From: Williamsia limnetica
GTDB taxonomy: Bacteria; Actinomycetota; Actinomycetes; Mycobacteriales; Mycobacteriaceae
DNA length: 64,000 nt
Assembly: GCF_003217475.1 (NCBI RefSeq)
Contig: NZ_QJSP01000009.1
Span: 186,001 to 250,000 of the forward strand
Direction: 5' to 3'
In this document: positions 17,322-26,579 of the stretch, in pieces
Position numbering within the stretch: position 1 is the stretch's first letter
Layout: the number at the start of each line of letters is the position of its first letter
Translations under genes and position numbers: made by a program
Notes under the pieces: generated by a model
Seen by the model: only the letters and a program-made list of their open reading frames with translations
The model's database searches: none
What the model was told of the DNA's origin: nothing

Positions 17322-18443
17322 TCAGTCGTCGTGGTGGATACGGCCGCTGGTTTCGGTCAATGGTCGCCCGCCGCCGCCCCAGCGACGGGCGATGATCTCG
17401 GCGGCGATGGACACCGCAGTCTCCTCTGGAGTCCGAGCCCCCAGGTCGAGTCCGATCGGGCTCGCGAGGCGTGCGAAATGCGTATCGGTGAGTCCGACGT
17501 CGCGGAGGCGGTGGAGCCGGTCCTCGTGTGTTCGTCGTGACCCCATGGCTCCGACGTAGATGATGTCAGGCACTCGTAGCGCAACTTCGAGCAGTGGTAT
17601 GTCGAATTTCGGGTCGTGGGTGAGCACGCAGATGACGCTTCTGGAGTCGAGCGCACCTGCCTCGACTTGCCTTGTCAGATAGCGGTGGGGCCACTCGACG
17701 ACGACGTCGTCGGCTGTCGGGAACCGCGCAGAGGTGGCGAAGGTGGGGCGAGCATCGCACACCGTGACCCGATAGCCCAGAAACTAACCCTGTTCGGCGA
17801 CAGCCGCGGCGAAGTCAATGGCTCCGAACACCAGCATTCGCGGACGCGGCGCGTGACTGGCCACGAACACCGCCATTCCTTCTCCACGGCGTTGGCCGTT
17901 CGGTCCATACGACAACACCTCGCTGCGTCCCGATGCAAGTAGCCCGCGGGCGTCATCGACGACCGCACCGTCCATCCGCGACGAACCCAGAGTTCCTGAG
18001 ACATCGTCGGGCGTTATCACCAGACGCCTGCCTACTTCATCGGCGACGGTATGGGCGATGACGGTTGCCACGGCGACCGGCCGATGGTCAGCTATGGCTT
18101 CTGCGACGAGGCCGAGGTCGGAAAATGTCTTCTCCGAAATCGCCTCTGTGAAGATGTCTATGGTGCCACCGCACGTCAATCCGACGGCGAAGGCGTCGTC
18201 ATCGGAGACGCCGTACCTCGTAAGTGTGGGTTTCCCGGTCTGAATGGTCTCGGTGGCGAGTTCGTATACTGCACTCTCGACGCAGCCTCCCGACACCGAG
18301 CCGCTGACCGAACCGTCGGGAGCAACCACCATGTAGGCGCCCGGTGATCTCGGTGCAGAACTGAACGTGCGTACCACTGTTCCGACCCCGGCGGTGCCGC
18401 CCGACCGCCAAATCTTCACGAGGTCTGCGAGAACGTCCTGCAT
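17322..18443 (-). pseudogene. XdhC/CoxI-family molybdenum hydroxylase maturation factor, interrupted by TAG
   Basis: One frame of 374 codons matches XdhC over its length. The N-terminal domain has RTFSSAPRSPGAYM and the GSVSGGCVE motif. The C-terminal Rossmann domain has VCDARPTFA and the hallmark VGAMGSRRTHEDRL. A single in-frame TAG (complement of 17784-17786, codon 220) interrupts it right after FAAAVAEQG, and FLGYRVTVCDAR continues in the same frame. XdhC inserts or sulfurates the Mo cofactor of hydroxylases such as the one at 5252. The gene is nonfunctional unless the stop is suppressed, reinitiated past, or a sequencing error. Confidence 0.88.
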
Positions 18444-18453
18444 CTGGCAATCA

Positions 18454-19344
18454 CTATCCGATGGCGATGGGCGTGACAGGGCTGCCGGTGGCGCCGGTGA
18501 CCTTCAAAGCCCCGACCGTCAGCAGGAACTCGTGGCAATTGTCTTGTGCCAATTCGTCCAACGCCATGTTCTCGATGAGATGAATGCCGTTGTCCACCAA
18601 AAGCATGATGTGGCAACCCAGGTAGACCCCACTCTCGAAGGGGAGCGCCTCCACTGCGGAATTGTCGGCTCCGACAATTGCGACGTCCTGTTCGACGAGG
18701 TAAGCGGCAGCGTCGAGGCCGATGCCGGGCTGAGGGTGTATGGCCACTCGTTCATCCATGAACGCCCCGACCCAGCCAGTCCGTATGAGCACCAGGTCTC
18801 CGGGCTCAAGCGCGGTGCCCTGGTGTCGCAACGTATCGGTCAACTCCGTTCGGGAGATTATGTGACCCGGTTCGAGGACGTCGACGCCCAGTGCGGAGGC
18901 GACGTCAATGAGTACTCCGCGGCCGGCGATTGCTCCGACCTTGTCGATGCCGCATCGCTGGGCCCCGGAATACGGTGCTACCTGGTCGTGCGGAAAACCG
19001 TTGTACAGCTTGTTATCTGCGTACACATGGCATAGAGCATCCATGTGTGTGGAAGTGTGCGAAGCCATCACGAGCATGTCTTCGCTGGAGCCGACTCCTG
19101 GCACCCCACCGTTTGAGATCGACATCTGTTCGTCGTCGTGGTTCGTCAAGGTCAGCCGCTGCGGAACACCCCGGAACGGGAGATTGGGAACCCCCGTTCG
19201 TTGAATCGGGATGCTGAGCGCGTATGCCTTCCCTGTGGTCGGCACTCCCAACGCCGCGGTGACCACTTCGGGCGTCAATAGATTGAGTGCGCCTCGTTCA
19301 TCGTCGGTACCCCATCGACCCCAGCTGGTCTTCTTCTCACTCAC
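18454..19344 (-). CDS. Cyclase-family metal-dependent hydrolase (kynurenine-formamidase-like fold)
   Basis: A 296-residue protein with the family signature ASHTSTHMDALCH (HxGxHxDxPxH type, residues about 95-107), whose His and Asp bind metal. The middle part ALEPGDLVLIRTGW is also characteristic. Members hydrolyse amides, esters or cyclic substrates. It starts with GTG 19344, five bases after GGAGG. Ten bases separate it from the XdhC gene downstream, so the two share a transcript. Its own promoter region contains two TGAGAAT/GGAGAAT-like half-sites near 19374-19405. Confidence 0.85.
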   Translation of the reverse strand: MSEKKTSWGRWGTDDERGALNLLTPEVVTAALGVPTTGKAYALSIPIQRTGVPNLPFRGVPQRLTLTNHDDEQMSISNGGVPGVGSSEDMLVMASHTSTHMDALCHVYADNKLYNGFPHDQVAPYSGAQRCGIDKVGAIAGRGVLIDVASALGVDVLEPGHIISRTELTDTLRHQGTALEPGDLVLIRTGWVGAFMDERVAIHPQPGIGLDAAAYLVEQDVAIVGADNSAVEALPFESGVYLGCHIMLLVDNGIHLIENMALDELAQDNCHEFLLTVGALKVTGATGSPVTPIAIG

Positions 19345-19485
19345 GGATCCTCCGTTGGCCTGGCGCCTGTTCTGATGAGAATGACGTTACCTCAATGGAG
19401 AATGCAGCCAACGCGTATTGCTGTGGTCGGTTGCTCGAATCGCTGCCCGGCAAAGTGATTCACCTTGGCGCCGGCTACTAGCCGT

Positions 19486-20568
19486 CTACGAGGTGGTGCC
19501 GGCGCGCGGGACGACACCGCGTGCTGCTGTCAAGGGCAAGTCGTTGTAGGTGGCGATGCCGGGAGCCGCGGTGACCACCGCGGAGATCGCATGGACAGGA
19601 GGCATCGCGGTCATGATGGTTCCGAGTTTCATGAAATCGGCCATCGTTTTCCCCTCGAAATACGGTGGCGGAAGAAACCCGACTGTCATGTTCACTGTCG
19701 GACGTCCGTCAATGGTGATCTGCCAACCCTCAGCGTCGATCTGCCAGTCCGGTTCCAGGGTTTGACCTTTGCGCCACCGCACGTTGATGTCGATCAGCGT
19801 GGTACCTGCCACTCGCCCTTGCCAACTCGCGTACACCCCGGCAACGCACCCTGCAGCTATCGTCCACGAACCGAGGTCAACATCGGCTGTGGTCTGCGCA
19901 TACTCTGCCTCGCAGACGATTTCATCGAGTTCGACGCCGAGGGAATCAGCTACCAGTTGGACTGCTTCGGCGAAGATCGCTGTCCCGTCTGCCGCCATCG
20001 ATGCCAGGTCGGGATCGTCGGCGGGCGTTCCGAAACCGACCGGGATTTCGGTTGAAGGGGAGTCGTAGAACGTGGTGTCTGAGGTTTCGGCGATCGTGAC
20101 CTTGTCGACCCGGTCGCATGCGGTGGTTGCCACTATCGCCAGTAGCTCTGCAAAGCCGGGGCTGACTCCCGACCCGAATATCGTCGATTCTCCCTTCTCG
20201 CAGGCCTCGAGGATTCGATCACGTCCCTCACCGAGATTGTGTCCGGTGATGAACGAGGCAGAGGTCACCACATTGGCGCCGGAGGACAGGATCATCACCA
20301 ATTCATCGACATCGATCCACATGGGGTTGTAGACCACAACGTCCGGCCGAAGGGCAAGCAGTGCGTCGACATCGTTTGTTGCGTGCACACCGACCGGCGC
20401 GATGCCGCAGATGTCGCCGACGTCGCGACCCACCTTGTCTGCTGACCATGCGAAGCAGCCGACGAGTTCCAACATAGGGTTTGTCACCACTGACTTGGCG
20501 GCTTCTACGCCCACATTGCCTGTGGTCCACTGAACCACACGGTGGGGAGTAGTTGTCTTCTCTGGCAT
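19486..20568 (-). CDS. Dihydrodipicolinate-reductase-like NAD(P)-dependent dehydrogenase
   Basis: A 360-residue protein with an N-terminal Rossmann motif VVQWTTGNVGVEAAKSV and LRPDVVVYNPMWID. This pattern is that of the DapB-like amine/diaminopentanoate dehydrogenase group abundant in mycobacteria and relatives. In this setting it more likely acts on a pathway intermediate than on an amino acid, but the substrate cannot be inferred. It lies 141 bases downstream of the cyclase promoter region on the same strand and ahead of it in transcription order. TetR follows upstream. Confidence 0.75.
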   Translation of the reverse strand: MPEKTTTPHRVVQWTTGNVGVEAAKSVVTNPMLELVGCFAWSADKVGRDVGDICGIAPVGVHATNDVDALLALRPDVVVYNPMWIDVDELVMILSSGANVVTSASFITGHNLGEGRDRILEACEKGESTIFGSGVSPGFAELLAIVATTACDRVDKVTIAETSDTTFYDSPSTEIPVGFGTPADDPDLASMAADGTAIFAEAVQLVADSLGVELDEIVCEAEYAQTTADVDLGSWTIAAGCVAGVYASWQGRVAGTTLIDINVRWRKGQTLEPDWQIDAEGWQITIDGRPTVNMTVGFLPPPYFEGKTMADFMKLGTIMTAMPPVHAISAVVTAAPGIATYNDLPLTAARGVVPRAGTTS

Positions 20569-20681
20569 TGGTACCTCGATTCGGGTCCGTACGTGTCCTC
20601 TATGACTACACCTCCGCGTGACGGTTGTGGGCGGCTTCCGCGGAATTTTCTCCGGCCGGTAAAAAAGTGCCCCGAGAGACG

Positions 20682-21374
20682 TCAGCGACCGGAGTCGTCA
20701 GGCAGTCGACGCTCGAGGCCTGTGAGAATCACGGTGAGATCGAATTCGAGTTGGCCATCAGCGGACCGTTCGTTCTGACGCGCTTCCACCAGTCGTCGCA
20801 GCATCGGGAAGTCGGACGGTGAGGCGGCGGCCAATGTGCGGGCCACGTCGGGCACGTCTGGGTGGACACTGCTCGAGTGGTTGGCACGCAATGTGTCTCG
20901 CCCGGTCGAGTACGCCACTTCGGTCAACAACGTGAGAATGCGTCCGGCCTCGTTTACGTCGAATCCGGCGTCCACCATGCTGCGCAGCAAAACCTCGACA
21001 GTCACGAGGTTGCGTGTGCCTTCGGCACTGGGAAGGCGGATGTAGGTGGCGAGTGGGCCTACCTTGACGACGGCGTCACGCGTTGCCCGGGCGTATTGAC
21101 GGGCCACTTCACGCCAATCGCCCCCCGCCGGGAATTCAACCCGACTCAGTTCTGTCTCGAAGATGTCGAGGGCCACCAACTCACGCAACCCCGTCACGTC
21201 ACTTACGTGGTAGCTGAGCGCTTTACGGTCCACGTGCAGGACATCGGCCACCGCCTGCATCGTCATGGTCTCCAGCGGCAGGGTCCGCGCGGCCTGGAGA
21301 ATGCTGTCGCGGCTTATTTTGGAGGGCCTCCCGCGACGAGAGGTGCCGGCGCGTTCATTGACCGGATCAGACAT
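20682..21374 (-). CDS. TetR family regulator
   Basis: A 230-residue regulator. The helix-turn-helix region is MQAVADVLHVDRKALSYHVSDVTGLRELV (residues about 35-70) after RRGRPSKISRDSILQAA, and the C-terminal half fits the TetR_C type. ATG 21374 has AGGAGG six bases upstream. It lies just upstream of the DapB-like dehydrogenase on the same strand (113-base gap) and probably regulates it or itself. Confidence 0.85.
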   Translation of the reverse strand: MSDPVNERAGTSRRGRPSKISRDSILQAARTLPLETMTMQAVADVLHVDRKALSYHVSDVTGLRELVALDIFETELSRVEFPAGGDWREVARQYARATRDAVVKVGPLATYIRLPSAEGTRNLVTVEVLLRSMVDAGFDVNEAGRILTLLTEVAYSTGRDTLRANHSSSVHPDVPDVARTLAAASPSDFPMLRRLVEARQNERSADGQLEFDLTVILTGLERRLPDDSGR

Positions 21375-21440
21375 GCCGCACCTCCTTGAGCTCACCTTAG
21401 TTCAGCGATCACGAGGACCCTGGACGAGTGCAAGCGACGC

Positions 21441-21917
21441 GTGCGGTTTCGGCGCGACGGGCGTCGTAGTCTTCTGAGTGTGTCGGCACTGAGAGTGGTC
21501 TGGTTGGGTTTGGCCGTGGTAGCGGTGCTGTTCACGGTCTGGACCGCCCTGTCGCCTGCAGGAGGAGTGTCACTGTCGTGTTCGAAATCCGGGCAGTTGG
21601 GTCTCGAAGGTAGCCGAGCCGCGCTTAATTGTGATGATTCGATCGTGCGCGTCTTCGGTGTGTGGCCGCTCGTTCAGCTCGGGCAGCTGCTTGCGATTCC
21701 ACCTGCAGTGGCGGCGCTGGTCATGAAGCGATGGGTGTCGTGGCTGGTTGTTCTCACATTCCTTGTGCTCGCCTTCGTAGCTGTCGCGAACTGGACGTCG
21801 TTCTGGGTTTCGCTGAGCTTCGCGGTTCCGATGGCCGCGGTCGGTTTGGTGGCCGCCTCCGTTCAGCACATTGTACCGCCCGCGGGACCGAGAGTGGTTA
21901 CGGCCCCGAGGAACTGA
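21441..21917 (+). CDS. Hypothetical membrane protein
   Basis: A 158-residue protein with about four hydrophobic segments (roughly residues 18-36, 74-92, 99-117 and 122-142). Between the first two is an extracytoplasmic loop with two Cys (SLSCSKSG and LNCDDS) that may form a disulfide. I do not recognise a family. The start is uncertain: GTG 21441 or GTG 21480. It is divergent from TetR and followed by the ZapE-like gene. Confidence 0.55.
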   Translation: MRFRRDGRRSLLSVSALRVVWLGLAVVAVLFTVWTALSPAGGVSLSCSKSGQLGLEGSRAALNCDDSIVRVFGVWPLVQLGQLLAIPPAVAALVMKRWVSWLVVLTFLVLAFVAVANWTSFWVSLSFAVPMAAVGLVAASVQHIVPPAGPRVVTAPRN

Positions 21918-22000
21918 CACAGTCGAGGTCGAACAGCCTTCGCGAGCGATGTCGGTCACATGCGCCGGATCTGGTCGGACCGACGTGGCACTATCGCGTG

Positions 22001-23005
22001 GTGTCCTCTCAGCGACAAAGCATCATCTCCGCGATCGACGCGTCTGCGGCGGCGGAGGGGATCGTGCTGGATGCGCAGCAGCGGCAGCTCGCTGCACGGC
22101 TCGCTGACCTGGGCCCCCCGCCCCGAAGCTTGCGTGGATCGTCCCGTGGCTTGTACATCTACGGGCCAGCAGGACGCGGCAAATCGTGGCTGGCTGATGC
22201 TTTCTTCGACGCGGTACCCACCAGGCGTAAGGCGCGGGTGCATTTCCACAGCTTCTTCGATGACCTGCACCGTCACATCCACGACCACCGTGATGATCAT
22301 CGGGCCCTACGGCGCGCCATGGACGACGTCACGGGCCACAGTAGTTTGCTCCTCTTCGACGAGCTCCATGTACATGATTCCGGCGACGCCAGGCTCTTGA
22401 CCCGACTACTCGAGCACGTCTTCGACCGAAAGATCGCCGTGGTGGCCACCTCCAACTATGCTCCCGATTCGTTGCTGCCCAACCCCATCTGGCACCACAT
22501 CTTCGAACCCGGTATCACGCTGATCAAAATGCACCTGGATACTTTCAATCTTACTGGGGCTACTGACTATCGGGCGGTCGCCCAGACGAACGCCACGGGA
22601 TTTGCTGCCGGGGAATGGACGACAGGGACCAGTCATCCGCACGGAAGTTACGAGCCAACCTTCCTTGCCGTCCGAGGCCGCCATTTCCCGGTGCTCTCGG
22701 TACGTCCTGGGCGACTGTCGGCCACCTTTGCTCAGCTCTGCGCAGCGCCGGTGTCAGCGATCGAATACCTGGAATGGGCGCGGACCTACGAACGCTGGGT
22801 CATCTCTGAGATCCCGCGGTTCGACGACATGGACCCAGAGGCACAGCAGCGCTTCATCAACCTCGTTGACATCCTCGTCGAGATCGACGTCAGAGTCTCT
22901 TTCGTCTCCCCTCACAGCTTGCCCGAATTCCTCACCGCAGCGACCGACCACCGGCCCGACGCCTTTCGCATGAGTAGCCGTATGCAGCTTGTACGACACT
23001 GTTAG
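22001..23005 (+). CDS. zapE: ZapE/AFG1-like P-loop ATPase
   Basis: A 334-residue ATPase with Walker A GPAGRGKSWLAD near residue 52 and Walker B SLLLFDELHVHD near residue 113, followed by VVATSNYAPDSLLPN, the sensor region typical of AFG1/ZapE. In E. coli ZapE acts at the division septum; mitochondrial AFG1 works in protein quality control. GTG 22001 (or the GTG just before it) is the likely start, but no clear ribosome site is visible. The spelling is somewhat diverged from housekeeping ZapE, so it may be a second paralogue. Confidence 0.8.
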   Translation: MSSQRQSIISAIDASAAAEGIVLDAQQRQLAARLADLGPPPRSLRGSSRGLYIYGPAGRGKSWLADAFFDAVPTRRKARVHFHSFFDDLHRHIHDHRDDHRALRRAMDDVTGHSSLLLFDELHVHDSGDARLLTRLLEHVFDRKIAVVATSNYAPDSLLPNPIWHHIFEPGITLIKMHLDTFNLTGATDYRAVAQTNATGFAAGEWTTGTSHPHGSYEPTFLAVRGRHFPVLSVRPGRLSATFAQLCAAPVSAIEYLEWARTYERWVISEIPRFDDMDPEAQQRFINLVDILVEIDVRVSFVSPHSLPEFLTAATDHRPDAFRMSSRMQLVRHC

Positions 23006-23026
23006 GAGTGTCCGCGAGCCACCTCT

Positions 23027-23103
23027 CCACCACATTCGTCCCGCTGCAGTACCGCCGAGGGCATCGTTCCCTCGGCGACCCCAGAAGGGGCCGAATGTGG
23101 TGG
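23027..23103. repeat. Nested inverted repeat (12-base outer arms, 8-base inner hairpin)
   Basis: The outer arms CCACCACATTCG (23027-23038) and CGAATGTGGTGG (23092-23103) are perfectly complementary. Inside is GCCGAGGG, loop CATCGTT, CCCTCGGC (23054-23076), a second perfect hairpin. It sits between convergent genes, so it could be a two-way terminator or a tiny mobile-element relic. Confidence 0.65.
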
Positions 23104-23221
23104 TCAAAGCGTCAACACAACTTTCCTGTGGCACTGACGCAGTCCCGCAAGTCATGGGCGTCCGCTTGCGCGAAGGTTGCCACCGGTGTTGCCTCCACGG
23201 AGTCATACGTGGACACGGTCT

Positions 23222-23794
23222 TCACTGCTGCTTCGAATCGGTCCTGTCAGGGAGGCGATGTCGCGCGCAGATCGCCGATGGCGAGGTGCCAGATCGGTCC
23301 ACGCAGTTCGCGCCGCAGGCAATGATGCCTGCCCACGCGCCGTCGAGCGAACGGACCACGGCCGCTGGAGTATCAGACGCCACCAGCGGTGCACAGTAAG
23401 ACACCGTCAGCAGAATATGGTCCTGCTCGGCGAGTGCGGAGACCCATGCGGCGGGATGCTCGTCGGCGAAGAACTCCTGTGCCAGCGGTGTTTCGGCGTC
23501 GTCGCTGTGCTCCCGGTAGGTGATGGACAGCGCATGCGGGTTGGTGATGTCCACCGCCAATCGGCTCACCACCGGCAGTGGCCGCGCGGGGGTACGCCAC
23601 CGGTCCAGGCGAGTCAGTCCAAGTCCTGCCAGGCTGAAGGGGCTCAGCACCGAGGGGTCGACGACTAGTCCTGCTGAGGGCAGTAGCCCGAACTCGCGGA
23701 CCCACAGGTTCTGTGCACCTGTGTTGACGGGCGCTCTCGGCACCACAGCGCGACCCGGCCACGCGGTGCGAGTGCCGCAATCGATATTCGTCAT
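23222..23794 (-). CDS. Hypothetical protein
   Basis: A 190-residue protein of unknown family. It has no signal peptide or membrane segment. It contains WVREFGLLPSAGLVVDPS and SITYREHSDDAETPLAQEFF, mixed polar and hydrophobic text consistent with a soluble globular protein. ATG 23794 has only a weak AGAGA ribosome site. Codon use is ordinary for the window. It is convergent with the ZapE-like gene; no functional context is clear. Confidence 0.5.
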   Translation of the reverse strand: MTNIDCGTRTAWPGRAVVPRAPVNTGAQNLWVREFGLLPSAGLVVDPSVLSPFSLAGLGLTRLDRWRTPARPLPVVSRLAVDITNPHALSITYREHSDDAETPLAQEFFADEHPAAWVSALAEQDHILLTVSYCAPLVASDTPAAVVRSLDGAWAGIIACGANCVDRSGTSPSAICARHRLPDRTDSKQQ

Positions 23795-24157
23795 TGATTT
23801 GTTCTCTCTGAGAACCGTTTTCGTTATGCGCCGACGTGTGCCGGTGACAACACAACTATGGGCCCGTACGCCTCAACGCCGCGTCCACCATGAGGTTGAT
23901 CTGCCGGAGGACACCGGGTGTCCACCGATTGCAGGACACCCACGCTCCCCGGAAACGCTGCCGGATGGTGCCGTGAGCGCAATCCCGACTGTCTACTCAG
24001 CGCGGTTGAGATGGCGAAGATGGTGGCGGTTTCTCTTCACCTGGGGAAGGTGAAGGTGGGGGAGTCCGGTGCCGGAGCCGATGGTCTCTGCCGTTGAGTG
24101 CCTCGATCAGCTTCGCCGAAGTCTCCTCGAAACCGCGTTTGGACGGTCAGTGCGGTC
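23795..24157. other. Intergenic region with two symmetric elements
   Basis: About 360 bases with no convincing gene. It contains the near-palindrome at 23909-23923, a nearby GGACACCC repeat, and an 8-base hairpin (CTTCACCT, loop GGGGA, AGGTGAAG, 24035-24055) that may terminate the metal ATPase transcript ending at 24158. Confidence 0.5.
23909..23923. promoter_or_regulatory. Palindrome upstream of hypothetical gene
   Basis: GGACACC-G-GGTGTCC has 7-base arms around one central base, about 115 bases upstream of the start at 23794. GGACACCC recurs about 25 bases further on. A regulator site is possible; no regulator is adjacent. Confidence 0.3.
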
Positions 24158-26248
24158 CTATCTCCTGAGTGTGGCGGTCGCGCTCACTTCTGGTCGTAAG
24201 TCCAGCCGCCGCAGCATCTGTGCGTTGAGTGCGACAACGACAGTCGACACCGACATCAGGATTGCACCGACCGACATGGGCAGGATGAATCCGATACCCG
24301 CGAGGACTCCGGCAGCCAAGGGCACGGAGATCAGGTTGTAGCCGGCGGCCCACCACAAGTTCTGCTTCATCTTGCGGTAGCTGGCCTTGGACAGCTCGAT
24401 CACCGACAGCACCGACCGGGGATCGTCGCTGGCGAGGATGACGCCGGCCGAGGCGATCGCGACGTCGGTGCCGGCGCCGATGGCGATTCCGACGTCGGCT
24501 TGGGCTAGCGCGGGGGCGTCGTTGACACCGTCGCCGATCATGGCCGTCTTCTTGCCCTCGCGTTGAAGCTCCTGAACTTTGGACGCTTTGTCCTCGGGGC
24601 GGACGCCGGCGAACACGCGATCGATGCCGAGTTCAGTGGCGACAGACCGGGCCACTGCTTCTGCGTCGCCGGTGATCATGACGACCTGGATACCGAGCTT
24701 GTGTAGCGCGGTGACGGCCTGACGCGATTCGCTACGTACCTCATCGGCCAGTTTGAGGGCGCCGATCACATGGCGGTCGGCCAGCACGTGCAGGATGATT
24801 GCGCCGTCGGACCGCCAGCTGTCGGCGATGGCGAGCTCGCCGCGCTGGTATTCGTCGAGCAATCGGGGCCCGCCGACCTGGATATGGCGGCCGTCGACGG
24901 TGGCCGAGACACCTACCGCGGGGGATGAGGTGAAGCCGACGGCGGTTGTGTGGGTGAGGTTGCGGGTCATTGCCGCATGCACGATGGCTTTGCCCAGGGG
25001 GTGTTCGCTGTCGGCTTCGGCCGCTGCGGCCCACGCCAGCACTTCGTCGTCGGTGTGGCCGGCGACAGCGTGAACGGCGGTGACGGTGGGTTCGCCTTTG
25101 GTCAGGGTGCCGGTCTTGTCAAAGAGCACCGTGTCCACGGTGCGCATGCTTTCCAGCGCGAGCCGATCTTTGATCAACACACCTCCGCGCGCAGCGCGTT
25201 CGGTGGCGATGGCCACCACGAGCGGGATGGCCAAGCCCAGGGCGTGCGGGCAGGCGATGACCAGGACAGTGATGGTGCGCACCACCGCGTCGTCGGGGTA
25301 ACCGAGCACGGTCCAGGCGATGGCGGTCAGTACCGCAGATCCCAGAGCGAACCAGAACAGCCACGCGGCGGCGGTGTCGGCGAGCCGCTGGGCCCGGGAC
25401 GTCGAGTTCTGGGCGTCGGCGACGAGTCGTTGAATACCGGCCAACGCAGTGTTGTCGCCGGTGGCGGTGACCTGCACACGCACGCCTGAGTCAGTGGCCA
25501 CCGTGCCGGCGACCACGGGATCGCTCACCGTGCGGCGCACTGTCCTCGATTCCCCGGTCACCATGGATTCGTCCATCTCGGCAGCACCGTCGACAATTGT
25601 CCCGTCAGCCGGCACTCCACCCCCGGGGCGCACGATGACCACGTCACCGACCTGAAGCTGCGATGGTGACACAGTGACTGTGGTGTCGCCGTCGACGAGC
25701 TCGGCCTCATCGGGCAACAGCGCGGCCAAAGAGTCCAGCGCGGAGGTGGTTTGGGCCAGGGATCGCATCTCGATCCAGTGCCCCAGCAACATGATCACGA
25801 TCAACAGGGCCAGTTCCCACCAGAAATCGAGCTGGTGGTCGAGTAACTCCAAGGTCGAACCCCATGATGCGACGAACGCCACCGTGATCGCCAGGGCGAT
25901 GAGCAGCATCATCCCGGGCGCCCGCGATCGCACTTCACCGACTGCACCGGCCAGAAATGGCCGGCCGCCCCACGCGAACATCACTGTGCCCAGGATCGGC
26001 GAAATCCATGACAACGCTTCGATGTCGGGCAATTCATAGCCGACGAGCGTGGCGAACATGCTCGAGAATCCGACCACCGGAATGGCCAGCACAAGCATGA
26101 TCCAGAACAGGCGCCGGAACTGTCCGACATGGTCGCCGTGGCCCGCGTGGCCGGCGTGACCCTGGGGGTCGCCGTGGTCGCCGTGGTGGCCGGTGTGTGC
26201 CGCCGGTGCGGCGGTGTCGTGCGGGTTGCCGTGGGATGAAGCGCTCAT
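24158..26248 (-). CDS. CopB-type heavy-metal P1B-ATPase
   Basis: A 696-residue metal-transporting P-type ATPase. The N-terminus is His-rich (many GHxGH pairs in residues about 5-45). The transmembrane metal site is CPH (VIACPHALGLAIPLV), which marks the P1B-3/CopB group rather than the CPC of CopA. Also present are TGES, the phosphorylated Asp in DKTGTLTKGEP, the HP of SEHPLGKAI and GDGVNDAPAL. It exports copper or silver. ATG 26248 has no ribosome site but lies right behind a TATACC -10-like element, so the mRNA may be leaderless. A copper-type operator overlaps the promoter. Confidence 0.9.
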   Translation of the reverse strand: MSASSHGNPHDTAAPAAHTGHHGDHGDPQGHAGHAGHGDHVGQFRRLFWIMLVLAIPVVGFSSMFATLVGYELPDIEALSWISPILGTVMFAWGGRPFLAGAVGEVRSRAPGMMLLIALAITVAFVASWGSTLELLDHQLDFWWELALLIVIMLLGHWIEMRSLAQTTSALDSLAALLPDEAELVDGDTTVTVSPSQLQVGDVVIVRPGGGVPADGTIVDGAAEMDESMVTGESRTVRRTVSDPVVAGTVATDSGVRVQVTATGDNTALAGIQRLVADAQNSTSRAQRLADTAAAWLFWFALGSAVLTAIAWTVLGYPDDAVVRTITVLVIACPHALGLAIPLVVAIATERAARGGVLIKDRLALESMRTVDTVLFDKTGTLTKGEPTVTAVHAVAGHTDDEVLAWAAAAEADSEHPLGKAIVHAAMTRNLTHTTAVGFTSSPAVGVSATVDGRHIQVGGPRLLDEYQRGELAIADSWRSDGAIILHVLADRHVIGALKLADEVRSESRQAVTALHKLGIQVVMITGDAEAVARSVATELGIDRVFAGVRPEDKASKVQELQREGKKTAMIGDGVNDAPALAQADVGIAIGAGTDVAIASAGVILASDDPRSVLSVIELSKASYRKMKQNLWWAAGYNLISVPLAAGVLAGIGFILPMSVGAILMSVSTVVVALNAQMLRRLDLRPEVSATATLRR

Positions 26249-26261
26249 AGCGACGAGGGTA

Positions 26262-26276
26262 TACCCCCTAGGGGTA
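26262..26276. promoter_or_regulatory. RicR/CsoR-like copper operator
   Basis: TACCCCCTAGGGGTA fits TACCC-N5-GGGTA, the palindrome known for the mycobacterial copper repressor RicR. It overlaps the -10-like TATACC (minus strand, 26263-26258) and lies 14-28 bases upstream of the CopB start, ideal for repression. No csoR/ricR gene is in the window. Confidence 0.65.
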
Positions 26277-26318
26277 CCTGTCGAGGAGGTCAGCGCACGC
26301 GAATCGATTCCGGCGCGC

Positions 26319-26558
26319 TCAACCGCCCGCGACCGGCGGAAGGATCGCCAGCTCGTCGCCGGGGGCGCAGGTGGCATTCATGTCGTCCACGGCCTCGCCG
26401 TTCAGCCACACGCGTGAATGATCGAGAATCGACGAGAACTGCGGACCGTACTGCTCCCGCGCCACGAGGAGAACGTCTCCGACGCTATTCCCCGCGAACT
26501 CGCCAGTGCTTGCGCCGGCGGCGACCCGCGCCGTCGCGAACATCACTACCGTGACCAT
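26319..26558 (-). CDS. moaD: MoaD-like molybdopterin synthase small subunit
   Basis: A 79-residue ubiquitin-like protein ending in the diagnostic Gly-Gly (LAILPPVAGG), where sulfur is carried as thiocarboxylate. With MoaE it forms molybdopterin synthase, which adds the dithiolene sulfurs in molybdenum cofactor synthesis. It is last in the moaE-moaA-moaD run, 21 bases after moaA, and its product serves the molybdenum enzymes in this window. Confidence 0.88.
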   Translation of the reverse strand: MVTVVMFATARVAAGASTGEFAGNSVGDVLLVAREQYGPQFSSILDHSRVWLNGEAVDDMNATCAPGDELAILPPVAGG

Positions 26559-26579
26559 CTTTCGTATTCCTTCCAGGCG

